NCBI RefSeq assembly: GCF_018785245.1
Contig: NZ_WQPL01000022.1
Span: 1 to 64,000, forward strand
Direction of reading: 5' to 3'
Origin: Collinsella aerofaciens
Lineage (GTDB): Bacteria; Actinomycetota; Coriobacteriia; Coriobacteriales; Coriobacteriaceae
DNA length: 64,000 nt
In this document: positions 32,842 through 40,789 of the stretch, one piece after another
Layout: every line of letters starts with the position of its first letter
Numbering within the stretch: position 1 is the first letter of the stretch
Program-made: the position numbers and the translations under genes
The notes under the pieces: generated by a model
What the model was told of the DNA's origin: nothing
The model's database searches: none
Seen by the model: only the letters and a program-made list of their open reading frames with translations

Positions 32842-34197
32842 TTAGTCCTCGTCTTCTTGGTCCGCGAGAAGGCTCGCGGACGTGAGTCCCAAGATCTCAT
32901 CGGCTTGGTCGGCGTCTTCCAGCGCGTCGATATCCTTGAGCTTGCGCTCCATGACGTTGGTGCGCGTGGTGATGATGCCCTCGACCGTTTTGCCCGCGGT
33001 CTCGATCTGCTGCTGGGCGCGGCGCAGCGCCTTTTGATAGCGCGGCAGCTCGGCCTTGACAGCGGAGAGCACGCGCAGCACATCGTCGGTGCGTTTTTGC
33101 AGCTTAAACGTTTGGTAACTCATCTGCAGGCTGTTGAGAATGGCCGCCATGGTGCTAGGTCCGGCAACGTTGACGTGATAGTCGCGGCCCAGGGTCTCGA
33201 TAAGCCCGGGGCGGCTGACGACCTCGGCGTACAGTCCCTCAAACGGAACGAACATAATGCCAAAGTTGGTCGTTGCCGGCACACTCAGGTACTTTTCGCA
33301 GATGTCCTTGGCCTCGCGCTTGACCATGGTGTCGAGCGTCTTGCGCGCAGCCGCCACGGTCTCCGCATCGCCCGACTCCCGCGCGTCGAGCAAGTGCTCG
33401 TACGCGTCGCCCGGAAACTTGGAGTCGATCGGCAGCAGCACGGGATCGCCCTCGTCTACCGGCAGCTTGACGGCAAACTCAACGCGCTCCGAGGCGCCGG
33501 GCTTGGTGGCGACGTTTTCCAGATACTGGTCGGGCGTAAGGATGTCCGCCAGAATTGCACCCAGCTGCACCTCGCCCAAAATGCCACGCGCCTTCACGTT
33601 GCCCAGCACGCGCTTAAGGTCGCCCACGCCGGTGGCGATGGATTGCATGTCGCCCAACCCCTTGTACACGGCCTCGAGCTGGTCGCTCACCTGCTTAAAC
33701 GATGCCGACAGGCGATCGTTGAGCGTGCGGGAAAGCTTCTCGTCCACCGTTGCGCGCATCTGATCGAGTTGCACGTTGTTGTCTTTGCGGATAGCACCCA
33801 GCTGAGCATCGACAGTCTCGCGCACCTTGTCCAGGCGATGTTCGATGCCTTCGCGATTGGCACCGAGCTGTTGAGCCGTCTCGCGGCGCAGGTCATCCAT
33901 CCGGTCACCAGCTTGCGAAAACTCACGTGCGATGGTCAGGTAACGTTGCTGTTCCACGGCCGCATCTGTCGTCTGCTGCTGCGCGATGGCGTTGGCCGTG
34001 CGGCGAGTTTCGGCCAGCGCGACGTTCAGGGCATCGAGCGCGTTGTTGGCCTGCTCGAGTGCTGCCAGCGTTTCCGCGCTACTGTCGCCACGCTCCCGCA
34101 ACTCGGCACGCAGGCTCTTGAGCTGGAGGGCGCAAGCCACAGCAACCCCCACCGCCACCAAGGCGATCTCAACAAGCACAATATCAATAGCAGACAT
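32842..34197 (-). CDS. rmuC: RmuC-family DNA recombination protein
   Basis: A 451-residue RmuC protein. An N-terminal membrane helix (about residues 5-26, DIVLVEIALVAVGVAVACAL) is followed by a long coiled coil (about 30-185, with repeated QLDQMR/QLGAIR heptads) and the nuclease-like RmuC core (about 195-390, VLGNVKARGILGEVQLGAIL, then LPIDSKFPGDAYEHLL and NFGIMFVPFEGLYAEV). RmuC limits inversions and processes DNA structures. The start at 34197 is preceded by GGAG at short spacing; an upstream TTG is possible. It is monocistronic with its own terminator. Confidence 0.9.
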   Translation of the reverse strand: MSAIDIVLVEIALVAVGVAVACALQLKSLRAELRERGDSSAETLAALEQANNALDALNVALAETRRTANAIAQQQTTDAAVEQQRYLTIAREFSQAGDRMDDLRRETAQQLGANREGIEHRLDKVRETVDAQLGAIRKDNNVQLDQMRATVDEKLSRTLNDRLSASFKQVSDQLEAVYKGLGDMQSIATGVGDLKRVLGNVKARGILGEVQLGAILADILTPDQYLENVATKPGASERVEFAVKLPVDEGDPVLLPIDSKFPGDAYEHLLDARESGDAETVAAARKTLDTMVKREAKDICEKYLSVPATTNFGIMFVPFEGLYAEVVSRPGLIETLGRDYHVNVAGPSTMAAILNSLQMSYQTFKLQKRTDDVLRVLSAVKAELPRYQKALRRAQQQIETAGKTVEGIITTRTNVMERKLKDIDALEDADQADEILGLTSASLLADQEDED

Positions 34198-34321
34198 AAA
34201 CTCCGCCCAACAAACCCAATCGAGCACCAATCAAAACCGCGATCAATCTTACCCCGCCACACGCACGGATCACCCACTGCCTTGCAGACAAATTTCTCTT
34301 AGAGCCGCGGACGCTAAAACG

Positions 34322-34744
34322 CTAACTCTCCCAGCCGGCGCGAATGGTTGTTACGACATCGCCTAGGCGCTGGCCGAGAGCCGCTAGATGTTGGAGCACC
34401 TCGTTGGGCGATGCGCCGTTGAGGATGCACGTGAGGGCATACGACGCCAGAAAGATGGCCACAAGCCCTAACGGGATGAGCACGATCATCACCAAGGTGC
34501 GCAGGCGCTGGCCCACGCGGCGACGACGCGCACGACGTTTGTCGAACGCGAGCTCCTGCGCATATGAATCTTGCTGTACGGAATAGGCCTCTGGTGCCGA
34601 TTCGCTCGCAGGCGAAACCGCAGGCGTGGCATTTTGCGCAGGGGGCTGGGCTGCCGCCCCTTGCATCTGCATCTCCATGAGTCGTTGCTGCTGACGCAGC
34701 ATGCGCTCAGCTTGTTGCTGCGGAGTCTCAAGAAACAGGTCCAT
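34322..34744 (-). CDS. Hypothetical single-pass membrane protein
   Basis: A 140-residue protein I do not recognise. A Gln/Met-rich N-terminal helix (about residues 8-32) is followed by a Pro/Ala linker, a very basic stretch (about 69-82, DKRRARRRRVGQRL), one membrane helix (about 84-107, TLVMIVLIPLGLVAIFLASYAL) and a short C-terminal segment. The positive-inside rule puts the N-terminus in the cytoplasm. GGAGG lies five bases from the ATG at 34744. It is 125 bases from rmuC on the same strand and may be read with it. Confidence 0.72.
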   Translation of the reverse strand: MDLFLETPQQQAERMLRQQQRLMEMQMQGAAAQPPAQNATPAVSPASESAPEAYSVQQDSYAQELAFDKRRARRRRVGQRLRTLVMIVLIPLGLVAIFLASYALTCILNGASPNEVLQHLAALGQRLGDVVTTIRAGWES

Positions 34745-34997
34745 GTTGGCCTCCAAAGTCGGAGCATTCGACGCTTACGACCAGCATCCCGCACCGCCAT
34801 GACCGCGACAACGCAATCGCCGGCAATAGCCACAAAGTTTCTTCTGCTCAAAAGCTGTCGAAAACCTCAACAACTCCTCTACCAGCACTTTCTCTGAGCT
34901 TTTTTTCGCCAGCAATCTTTTGGCCTTCCACCCTTACGCCAACTGACCAAAATCTAACCAAAAGCTTGACGGAAATTGTGGAGACCGGGACCCCCAC
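34745..34997. other. Noncoding stretch upstream of the small membrane protein
   Basis: With 34998-35181 this makes a gene-free gap of 437 bases. I see only AT-leaning sequence with short T-runs near 34899-34918 and no convincing promoter, RNA or repeat apart from the terminator at 34998-35025. Confidence 0.5.
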
Positions 34998-35025
34998 AAA
35001 AAGTGCCGCCCCAAAGGGGCGGCAC
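34998..35025 (-). terminator. Terminator downstream of rubrerythrin
   Basis: GTGCCGCCCC and GGGGCGGCAC (35003-35012 and 35016-35025) with an AAA loop are followed on the minus strand by five T's. It lies 156 bases past the rubrerythrin stop. Confidence 0.82.
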
Positions 35026-35181
35026 ACAAACTTATTATCAGCTTTTCTGTAACGAGCATGCGACGACTCAACGCCGGAGCGCAGGGCGGGGAAACCTTTG
35101 CCTCGCGCGACCCTGCGAAGCCGTGAGCGAGGAGGGAAGGTAGTCCGGCCCTCCCGGCCCAGCTCACGCCAGCGCCAAGCG

Positions 35182-35721
35182 CTAGTAGTTCACCACCTGC
35201 TCTTCAAAGTACGCCTTGGGGTGATTACACACCGGGCACACCTCAGGCGCCTCGGCACCAACGTGCAGGTGCCCGCAGTTCAGGCACTTCCACACCTTTA
35301 CGCCCTCGCGCTCAAACACCTCGCCCGATTCAATGCGCTCAACGAGCTTGTTATAGCACTCCTCGTGAGCCTTCTCCACGGCGCCGACACCACGGAACTT
35401 CTCGGCGATCTCGGCAAAGCCCTCCTCCTCGGCGGTTTTGGCGAACTCGTCGTACATCGTGGTCCACTCGTAGTTCTCGCCCGCAGCGGCATCACGCAGA
35501 TTGTCCAGGGTATCGGGGACGGCGCCGTCGTGCAGATACTTAAACCACAGTTTGGCGTGCTCGGACTCGTTGCCTGCGGTCTCGGCAAAGATATTCGAAA
35601 TCTGAACGTAGCCGTCCTTCTTGGCCTTGGAGGCATAGTAGCGATACTTGGTGTGTGCCTGGGACTCACCGGCAAAAGCAGTCTCGAGGTTCTTCTTGGT
35701 CTGAGAGTTCTCAAAATCCAT
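35182..35721 (-). CDS. Rubrerythrin
   Basis: A 179-residue peroxide-scavenging protein of anaerobes. The di-iron four-helix bundle (residues 1-135) shows [28 protein letters not shown] and [12 protein letters not shown], giving the Glu and His ligands. The C-terminal rubredoxin-like domain has the two Cys pairs in KCLNCGHLH and [11 protein letters not shown]. It reduces hydrogen peroxide with electrons from rubredoxin or NADH-linked reductases. GAAGGGAAG precedes the ATG at 35721. It is transcribed alone. A regulator is not obvious, although an Rrf2 gene lies 1 kb upstream. Confidence 0.96.
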   Translation of the reverse strand: MDFENSQTKKNLETAFAGESQAHTKYRYYASKAKKDGYVQISNIFAETAGNESEHAKLWFKYLHDGAVPDTLDNLRDAAAGENYEWTTMYDEFAKTAEEEGFAEIAEKFRGVGAVEKAHEECYNKLVERIESGEVFEREGVKVWKCLNCGHLHVGAEAPEVCPVCNHPKAYFEEQVVNY

Positions 35722-35835
35722 AGGTGTACTTCCCTTCAACACGTGCCGCCCATAGGCTTTGAGCGACCTTGTCTTTAGGATGCCCTCAAGCCGCGAATTT
35801 AAACCTTACAATCCCGTTCTTCAGATTTGAGCGGG

Positions 35836-36741
35836 CTACACACTCAACCAACGATCGTCCTCGGCTCGGCAAAAGCCCTCGCGCTCCAGGTCAGCTAGAA
35901 TGCCCGCAATCAAGTCGCACTCGACCGGCCCGCGACCGGCTGCCGCTTCCATCTCGTTAACGCCCACCACGGCATCAGCAAGCGTAATCCCCGCCGGCTG
36001 GCCATCGCGCGCTGCCAACAACATACGCACGATATGCGCGCGCTTTTGGCGACGCGAGCCCTCAAACTTGGACTGACGACTATAGCCCGCCGAGCGCCTG
36101 GACGGATTGGGCAACGTCTTTTTTAGATATGCACCGTAATCTAGCAACGCGTAATACCACGCGCGCGGCGTGTCGGCATCATCGAGCGGCACGGCAAAGG
36201 GAGCGATCTCGTCCGCCGCCGCACCGGGGGCCGCCGGACAGGCGGCTTGGATCAGCGGCACCAGTTCGCGATCGGGAACGGCCGGCACATCGGGAAAGAA
36301 GTGATGCAGAAAGACCGTGCGCACGTTGGTCTCCAGATACACGCCCGGAAGATCAAACGCAAACGACCGGATGCCCTGCGCCGTTGCCGGGCCAATACCA
36401 GGTAGAGCGACCAAGTCACGCGTCTCACGCGGAAACTCCCCGCCCCAGTCTTCCACAACGCATTGAGCGGCCCTGTGGAGCGCCAAAGCGCGTCGGTTGT
36501 AGCCCATGCCCTGCCAAGCGTCCAAAACATCGGAAGCCGCGGCTTGTGCAAGCGCCTGCACGGTCGGAAAGCGATCGAGCCATGCGGGCATGCGCGTCTC
36601 CACGCGCGGCACCTGCGTTTGCTGCAACATGACCTCAGAAAGCCAAATGATGTACGGGTCGCGTGTACGGCGCCACGGAAGGTCGCGATAACGCAGGACC
36701 CCTTCCGAACGAATCATCGAACGAAAGGGGTCCTGAATCAT
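35836..36741 (-). CDS. MutY-like HhH-GPD DNA glycosylase lacking the iron-sulfur cluster
   Basis: A 301-residue adenine glycosylase-like protein. MutY features are PWRRTRDPYIIWLSEVMLQQ, with the catalytic Glu at residue 36, and the HhH LPGIGPATAQGI. Two differences stand out. The catalytic Asp position reads YLETNVRTVF (Glu137 rather than Asp). The four C-terminal cluster cysteines are absent: the segment after LLDYGAYLKKTLPNPSRRS is basic with no Cys. There is no C-terminal NUDIX-like domain. It may still excise adenine opposite 8-oxoG or have another specificity. It starts 21 bases after the Rrf2 gene, and AAGGAG precedes the ATG. Confidence 0.83.
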   Translation of the reverse strand: MIQDPFRSMIRSEGVLRYRDLPWRRTRDPYIIWLSEVMLQQTQVPRVETRMPAWLDRFPTVQALAQAAASDVLDAWQGMGYNRRALALHRAAQCVVEDWGGEFPRETRDLVALPGIGPATAQGIRSFAFDLPGVYLETNVRTVFLHHFFPDVPAVPDRELVPLIQAACPAAPGAAADEIAPFAVPLDDADTPRAWYYALLDYGAYLKKTLPNPSRRSAGYSRQSKFEGSRRQKRAHIVRMLLAARDGQPAGITLADAVVGVNEMEAAAGRGPVECDLIAGILADLEREGFCRAEDDRWLSV

Positions 36742-36762
36742 GGCTATGCTCCTTATGCGGCG

Positions 36763-37248
36763 TTATTCCTCCCGGTAAGCGCACGCGCAGGTGGCGTACT
36801 CGGGAAACGCTTCGCGGTCGGCGAACTTGGGATCGACGGCTGGGAACTGGCGGTGAGCGACGATATCGCCGAGCGAAACGGAATCGAGGTAGTCGCGCAT
36901 CAACGCCTGGGCTCCGGCCCACAGGGGATGATAGCAGCACGCGCCCATGCGCGCACAGTCACCATCGGGCGCGGTGCAATCGTTCATAACCATAGGACCC
37001 TGAACGGCCTCGACGACCTGGCGGATAGTGACGTCGTCCGGACTGACCTTGAGACGCATGCCACCGTGGACGCCACGCAGGCTCTCCACAATACCGGCCT
37101 GGACCAAACCGTGCTGAATCGAGCGGGCAAACGAATACGGAACATTGACCTCTTCGGCAGCGGTGCGAACAGAAAGCAAGCACTCCGGATCCTCGGCAAG
37201 CATCGCCAGCATACGAAGGGCGTAATCAGTCTTCCTCGATATGTCCAT
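36763..37248 (-). CDS. Rrf2-family transcriptional regulator with putative Fe-S cysteines
   Basis: A 161-residue winged-helix regulator. The N-terminus MDISRKTDYALRMLAML, then VPYSFARSIQHGL and LRGVHGGMRL, are typical of Rrf2. Cysteines 91, 98 and 104 (with 105) in NDCTAPDGDCARMGACC match the IscR/NsrR-type cluster ligands, so it probably senses iron, NO or oxygen. It heads a two-gene unit with the MutY-like glycosylase. GAAAGGG lies upstream of the start, and a possible -10 (TATACT, 37408-37413 on the minus strand) lies 160 bases further up. Confidence 0.9.
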   Translation of the reverse strand: MDISRKTDYALRMLAMLAEDPECLLSVRTAAEEVNVPYSFARSIQHGLVQAGIVESLRGVHGGMRLKVSPDDVTIRQVVEAVQGPMVMNDCTAPDGDCARMGACCYHPLWAGAQALMRDYLDSVSLGDIVAHRQFPAVDPKFADREAFPEYATCACAYREE

Positions 37249-37571
37249 TTTTCCCTTTCAAGGAATACAAACAGCTCGAACGAGCTCCGGGGCCGAGCTT
37301 GTGTCGAGACGCTAAATGACCGCCAGGACATCCAAATGGTAAATCGTATATCCACTGAGTGCCGCGCTTGGAGCGAAATGCATCAGATGCGGCGCACAGT
37401 GCAATTTAGTATAACCTAATCCCCTGTCTCGTAGAACAGGTGTTGCGCAACAAAGCTGTTGTTCAGACAGATATACTCATTAGATTTTACTTGCGTTCCC
37501 GAAGGCGCGGGGGTTCTGGGCGAAGATGCACCAGGGCGATCGTTCTATCAAAACAAAGTGCATCAAACGCA
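37249..37571. other. Noncoding region upstream of the Rrf2 gene
   Basis: No gene here. It holds a small palindrome (AGCTCGAACGAGCT at 37273-37286), an AT-rich stretch near 37400-37420 with TATACT on the minus strand, and then the 3' flank of the tRNA terminator. Confidence 0.5.
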
Positions 37572-37599
37572 AAAAGCCACGTCCGAAGACGTGGCTTTA
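37572..37599 (-). terminator. Terminator after tRNA-Asp
   Basis: GCCACGTC and GACGTGGC flank a four-base TTCG-type loop, and the minus strand continues with five T's. It begins eight bases past the CCA end of the tRNA. Confidence 0.85.
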
Positions 37600-37606
37600 A
37601 TTGCGT

Positions 37607-37684
<78 letters not shown>

Positions 37685-37730
37685 AGGCAGACGTTCGCGT
37701 TTGTTTCCGCTCGCGTGCGCTGCGGGGATT

Positions 37731-37760
37731 AGTATACACAGAAGTCTGTCTGGCGCGCAA
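37731..37760 (-). promoter_or_regulatory. Promoter of tRNA-Asp
   Basis: On the minus strand TTGCGC (37755-37760) and TATACT (37731-37736) are separated by 18 bases. The -10 ends 46 bases before the tRNA 5' end. Confidence 0.6.
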
Positions 37761-37792
37761 CAACTTTTTTGAAAAAATTTTTGGGGCCATCC

Positions 37793-37935
37793 GGGAGGGC
37801 TTCCGGGGCTGAGGGCGGGGGTTAAGTTTGCTGCTCTACAGTCCTGCGCAAGACGGAAAGCACATTAAGTGCTTTCCTTTGCGTGCGGAACTCGCGACAA
37901 ACTTAACCCCCGCCCTCAGCCCCGGAAGCCCTCCC
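37793..37935. repeat. Giant nested palindrome, perfect 38-bp arms
   Basis: 37793-37830 and 37898-37935 are exact reverse complements over 38 bp. Inside the 67-base centre a second perfect hairpin pairs GGAAAGCAC (37855-37863) with GTGCTTTCC (37869-37877). A weaker pair, TCCTGCGCAA (37842-37851) with TTGCGTGCGGA, lies between the two. No gene lies in the 408-base gap that it occupies, which runs from tRNA-Asp to the phosphoesterase gene. Confidence 0.92.
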
Positions 37936-38051
37936 TGCCGTCACTTTGTTCAACCAGTTTTGCGGGCGTGCGCCGCTGCGCGGCTAGCCCGCGTGCTCCT
38001 CGGCGGGGTTGGTCTGATGGATCTTGTTGAACTTTGGCCTTTGGCTTAAAG

Positions 38052-38085
38052 AAAAACGGGGGACGCATCTGCATCCCCCGTTTTT
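38052..38085. terminator. Bidirectional terminator
   Basis: The arms AAAAACGGGGGA and its near-complement TCCCCCGTTTTT flank CGCATCTGCA. It has T-runs on both strands and mainly serves the minus-strand phosphoesterase gene, whose stop is eight bases away. Confidence 0.84.
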
Positions 38086-38092
38086 GTTGTGA

Positions 38093-38560
38093 TTACTCTA
38101 GGTCAATAAACTTAGTGCTTAGGATCTTGCCGTCTTTTACTAGCATTCTAGCCATGGTGGGGCCTCGGGTGCCTCTGGGGTAGCTGGCGCTGCCCGGGTT
38201 GAGGACTAAGCAACGGCCCACTTGGGCTTCTTTGGTTACGTGGGTGTGGCCGTTGATGGCTACGTCTACGGATCCCACCGGAAGGTCTTCGCGGTAGTGG
38301 GCTACGGCGAATTTAAGGCCTTCGTAGGTAAAGAGCGCAAGACGGTCTACATCGGGGCCGTAGTCGCGGTAGTAATCGTTGTTGCCCAGTACGGCCCGAA
38401 CGGGGGCGATGGTGCATAGGTGCTCGTAGTCCATCTCTGACGTGAGGTCGCCGGCGTGGATAATCAGGTCTGCGCCCTCAAGCTCATCCAGGAGCGCAGG
38501 CGAAAGACAGCCGTGGGTGTCCGAGATGATGTCGATGCGCTTGGCACTTGCACTGTTCAT
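38093..38560 (-). CDS. YfcE/MJ0936-type metallophosphoesterase
   Basis: A 155-residue calcineurin-like phosphoesterase. The metal-binding motifs appear in order: ISDTHG, IIHAGDL, VLGNNDYY, VAHYREDL and INGHTH, followed by LNPGSAS. Small proteins of this family hydrolyse phosphodiesters; the physiological substrate is usually unknown. It is transcribed alone, just downstream of the LytTR operon on the same strand but behind that operon's terminator. Confidence 0.92.
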   Translation of the reverse strand: MNSASAKRIDIISDTHGCLSPALLDELEGADLIIHAGDLTSEMDYEHLCTIAPVRAVLGNNDYYRDYGPDVDRLALFTYEGLKFAVAHYREDLPVGSVDVAINGHTHVTKEAQVGRCLVLNPGSASYPRGTRGPTMARMLVKDGKILSTKFIDLE

Positions 38561-38598
38561 GGGATCCCTTCCGCAAAAAACGATTCGGCAGATACATA

Positions 38599-38650
38599 CA
38601 AAAAAGGCCCCACGGCTCCGCAGACGATGGGTCTACAGGGCTGCGGGGCC
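38599..38650 (-). terminator. Terminator of the GT2-LytS-LytTR operon
   Basis: GGCCCC with CTGCGGGGCC form the outer stem of a hairpin, followed on the minus strand by six T's (38600-38605). Confidence 0.75.
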
Positions 38651-38656
38651 AGTGTG

Positions 38657-39373
38657 CTAGAGACTCAGAGCCTTCTTGAGCGGCACGACGCGGCGACGCG
38701 AAACCGGAACGCGTTCGTCGACGCCCGTAATGCCCAGCTGGATGGCACCCGAGGGCACCGTCTCCACATCCGTGACGCACGCCAAGTTGACGATATAGCG
38801 GCGGTGAACACGGAAGAAGCCAAAGTCGCAGAGCTTGGCCTCAAACTGCGCCAGCGAGGTCGTCGACAAAAAGCGATCATCGACGGTATAGATGCAGGAG
38901 TAATCGTCCTTGGCCATGATAAAGCGAATATCGTCCACGGGAATGAGCACCTTGCGGCCGCCCTTTTCCACCGGGATACGCTCGATGGTCACCTTGCTGT
39001 CCGTAACCGGCTTGGCGCGTTGCATGACCTTCTCGATCGCGCGATCCAAGCGAGCTTCCTCGACCGGCTTCATCAGATAATCGACGGCATCCACGTCGAA
39101 TGCCTCGACCGCATGGTCACTATACGCAGTCACAAACACGATCGCCGGCGGATTTTTGAGCTTATGCAGCGCCTCAGCAAGTTGCAGGCCCGAGGCACCG
39201 GGCATCGAGATATCGAGAAACACGACATCCACGCGACTTTCCATAAGCATCTCGATGGCGGAGCGGACGCTCGACGCCTCCGTGATCGTGCCGATCTTGC
39301 CCGTTTGCTCGAGCAGGAAGCGAAGCTCCGAGCGAGCCGGCGCCTCATCATCCACAATCATCGCACGCAGCAT
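38657..39373 (-). CDS. LytTR-family response regulator (system 1)
   Basis: A 238-residue regulator. The receiver domain (1-118) has MIVDDEAPAR, phospho-Asp54 in VFLDISMPG, Thr in FVTAYSD and Lys in YLMKPVEE. The LytTR DNA-binding domain (about 132-236) includes FIMAKDDYSCIYT, FFRVHRRYIVNL and VPVSRRRVVPLKKAL. It binds DNA through beta strands when phosphorylated by the adjacent LytS-type kinase. The start at 39373 has AAAGG ten bases upstream. It is the third gene of an operon with the GT2 and kinase genes, and paralogous to 44543. Confidence 0.94.
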   Translation of the reverse strand: MLRAMIVDDEAPARSELRFLLEQTGKIGTITEASSVRSAIEMLMESRVDVVFLDISMPGASGLQLAEALHKLKNPPAIVFVTAYSDHAVEAFDVDAVDYLMKPVEEARLDRAIEKVMQRAKPVTDSKVTIERIPVEKGGRKVLIPVDDIRFIMAKDDYSCIYTVDDRFLSTTSLAQFEAKLCDFGFFRVHRRYIVNLACVTDVETVPSGAIQLGITGVDERVPVSRRRVVPLKKALSL

Positions 39374-39445
39374 AGGGATAAAACCTTTCGTCAACTAACT
39401 ACGCCGGGCATCCGTCGCATGACGTTGAGCCCGTAGCCCTTTATT

Positions 39446-40789
39446 TTACTCTTGAATGTCAAAGATGCTCTCTGACAAATCAAGATGAAGGAGCACTTTG
39501 GTGCCCTTGCCCGGCGCCGATTCGACACGCGTATAGGAGTGCGGCCCATAAAAGCGATGGATGCGCTCCGAAATATTGTGCATGGCCACACCGGCGCCGC
39601 CACCCTGGGGAGAGCTGGCGTCGGGACGGGCAGAGCGCTCGTCAAACAGTCTGGCGGCGGTACCCTCATCCATGCCCACGCCATTATCGGCCACGGCAAT
39701 CAAGATTGCATCCTCGCCGTCTTGGTGAACGGTCACGTCGATCCTCAGGGCGTCGTCATCGCCCATACCATGACGTACGGCGTTCTCGACAATCGGCTGG
39801 ATCACGAACGCCGGCACCAGCGTATCTTCCACGTCCTCGGACACATCGAACGTCGCAAGCACGCGGTCCTCGCCAAAGCGGGCCTTCTCAAAGGTAAGGT
39901 AGCGCTTGGTCTGTGCAACCTCGCGCGAGACCGGAATAAGCGATCCCGAGTTGTCGAGCGTGGCACGATAGAACGATGAGAACTCACGAAGCAGTTCGCG
40001 GGCCCGCAGCGGGTCGGTGCGCGTAAACGATGCAATGGTGTTCAGCGTGTTGAACAGGAAGTGCGGGTTAATCTGCGCTTGCAGCGCACGCACCTCGGCG
40101 CGCGCCGTGAGTTCCTTTTGCACCTCGAGCTCGTGGATGGCGAGCTGCGTGGACAAGATCTCGGCAAAGCCCGAGGCAAGCGCGTACTGGGTACGGTCGA
40201 CGGCGCGCGGGGTCTTGTAGTAGAACTTGAGCGTGCCGACGGTACGATCGCCTACCTTGATGGGGGCGATAATGCCGGCGGGGACTTGGTTGTGCGAGCC
40301 GTCCGAGCCCACGACATCCACCATACGGTTGAACGACTGCACGATGCCATGTTCGATAACGTAGCGTGTGGCAAGCGTGTGGATGGGAGAATCTGGCAGT
40401 AGTTTTTCCTCAAACTCTCCCGCGCAGGCAAGCACGTTGCCCTCGTCGGTGATGGCCACCGTCATGGCGCGCGTCTCGGGCAAAATGCGCCGGCACACCA
40501 AACGCGCCGACTCCTGCGTCAGACCGCCCTTAATGTCCTCGAGCATGGCCGAGGCCACCGAGAGCGTCTCCTCGGTGTACTGGGAGCGCACCGAATCGGG
40601 ATTGAGCGTCAAAAAGATAAAGATGCACAGAAAGATGCACAACAGCGCGCAGGCAATCACCGTGGCAATCGGCTCGATACCGGTCACCAAGGCAAAAATA
40701 AAGTACACCAGCACGCAGATGGCGCAGGCAACGGCAATGATGCGAAAGATTGATATTGAACTATCGCGCTGGGCGCGGCGGTCGATCAT
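39446..40789 (-). CDS. LytS-type sensor histidine kinase (system 1)
   Basis: A 447-residue kinase. Two membrane helices (about residues 13-36 and 42-61) are followed by a GAF-like sensory region (about 75-200) and the His_kinase domain, with phospho-His243 in QINPHFLFNTLN. The ATPase has VIQPIVENAVRHG (N box) and VADNGVGMDE (G box). The extracellular part is tiny, so it probably senses a membrane or cytoplasmic signal. Its ATG overlaps the stop of the glycosyltransferase gene by four bases, indicating translational coupling. Confidence 0.93.
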   Translation of the reverse strand: MIDRRAQRDSSISIFRIIAVACAICVLVYFIFALVTGIEPIATVIACALLCIFLCIFIFLTLNPDSVRSQYTEETLSVASAMLEDIKGGLTQESARLVCRRILPETRAMTVAITDEGNVLACAGEFEEKLLPDSPIHTLATRYVIEHGIVQSFNRMVDVVGSDGSHNQVPAGIIAPIKVGDRTVGTLKFYYKTPRAVDRTQYALASGFAEILSTQLAIHELEVQKELTARAEVRALQAQINPHFLFNTLNTIASFTRTDPLRARELLREFSSFYRATLDNSGSLIPVSREVAQTKRYLTFEKARFGEDRVLATFDVSEDVEDTLVPAFVIQPIVENAVRHGMGDDDALRIDVTVHQDGEDAILIAVADNGVGMDEGTAARLFDERSARPDASSPQGGGAGVAMHNISERIHRFYGPHSYTRVESAPGKGTKVLLHLDLSESIFDIQE

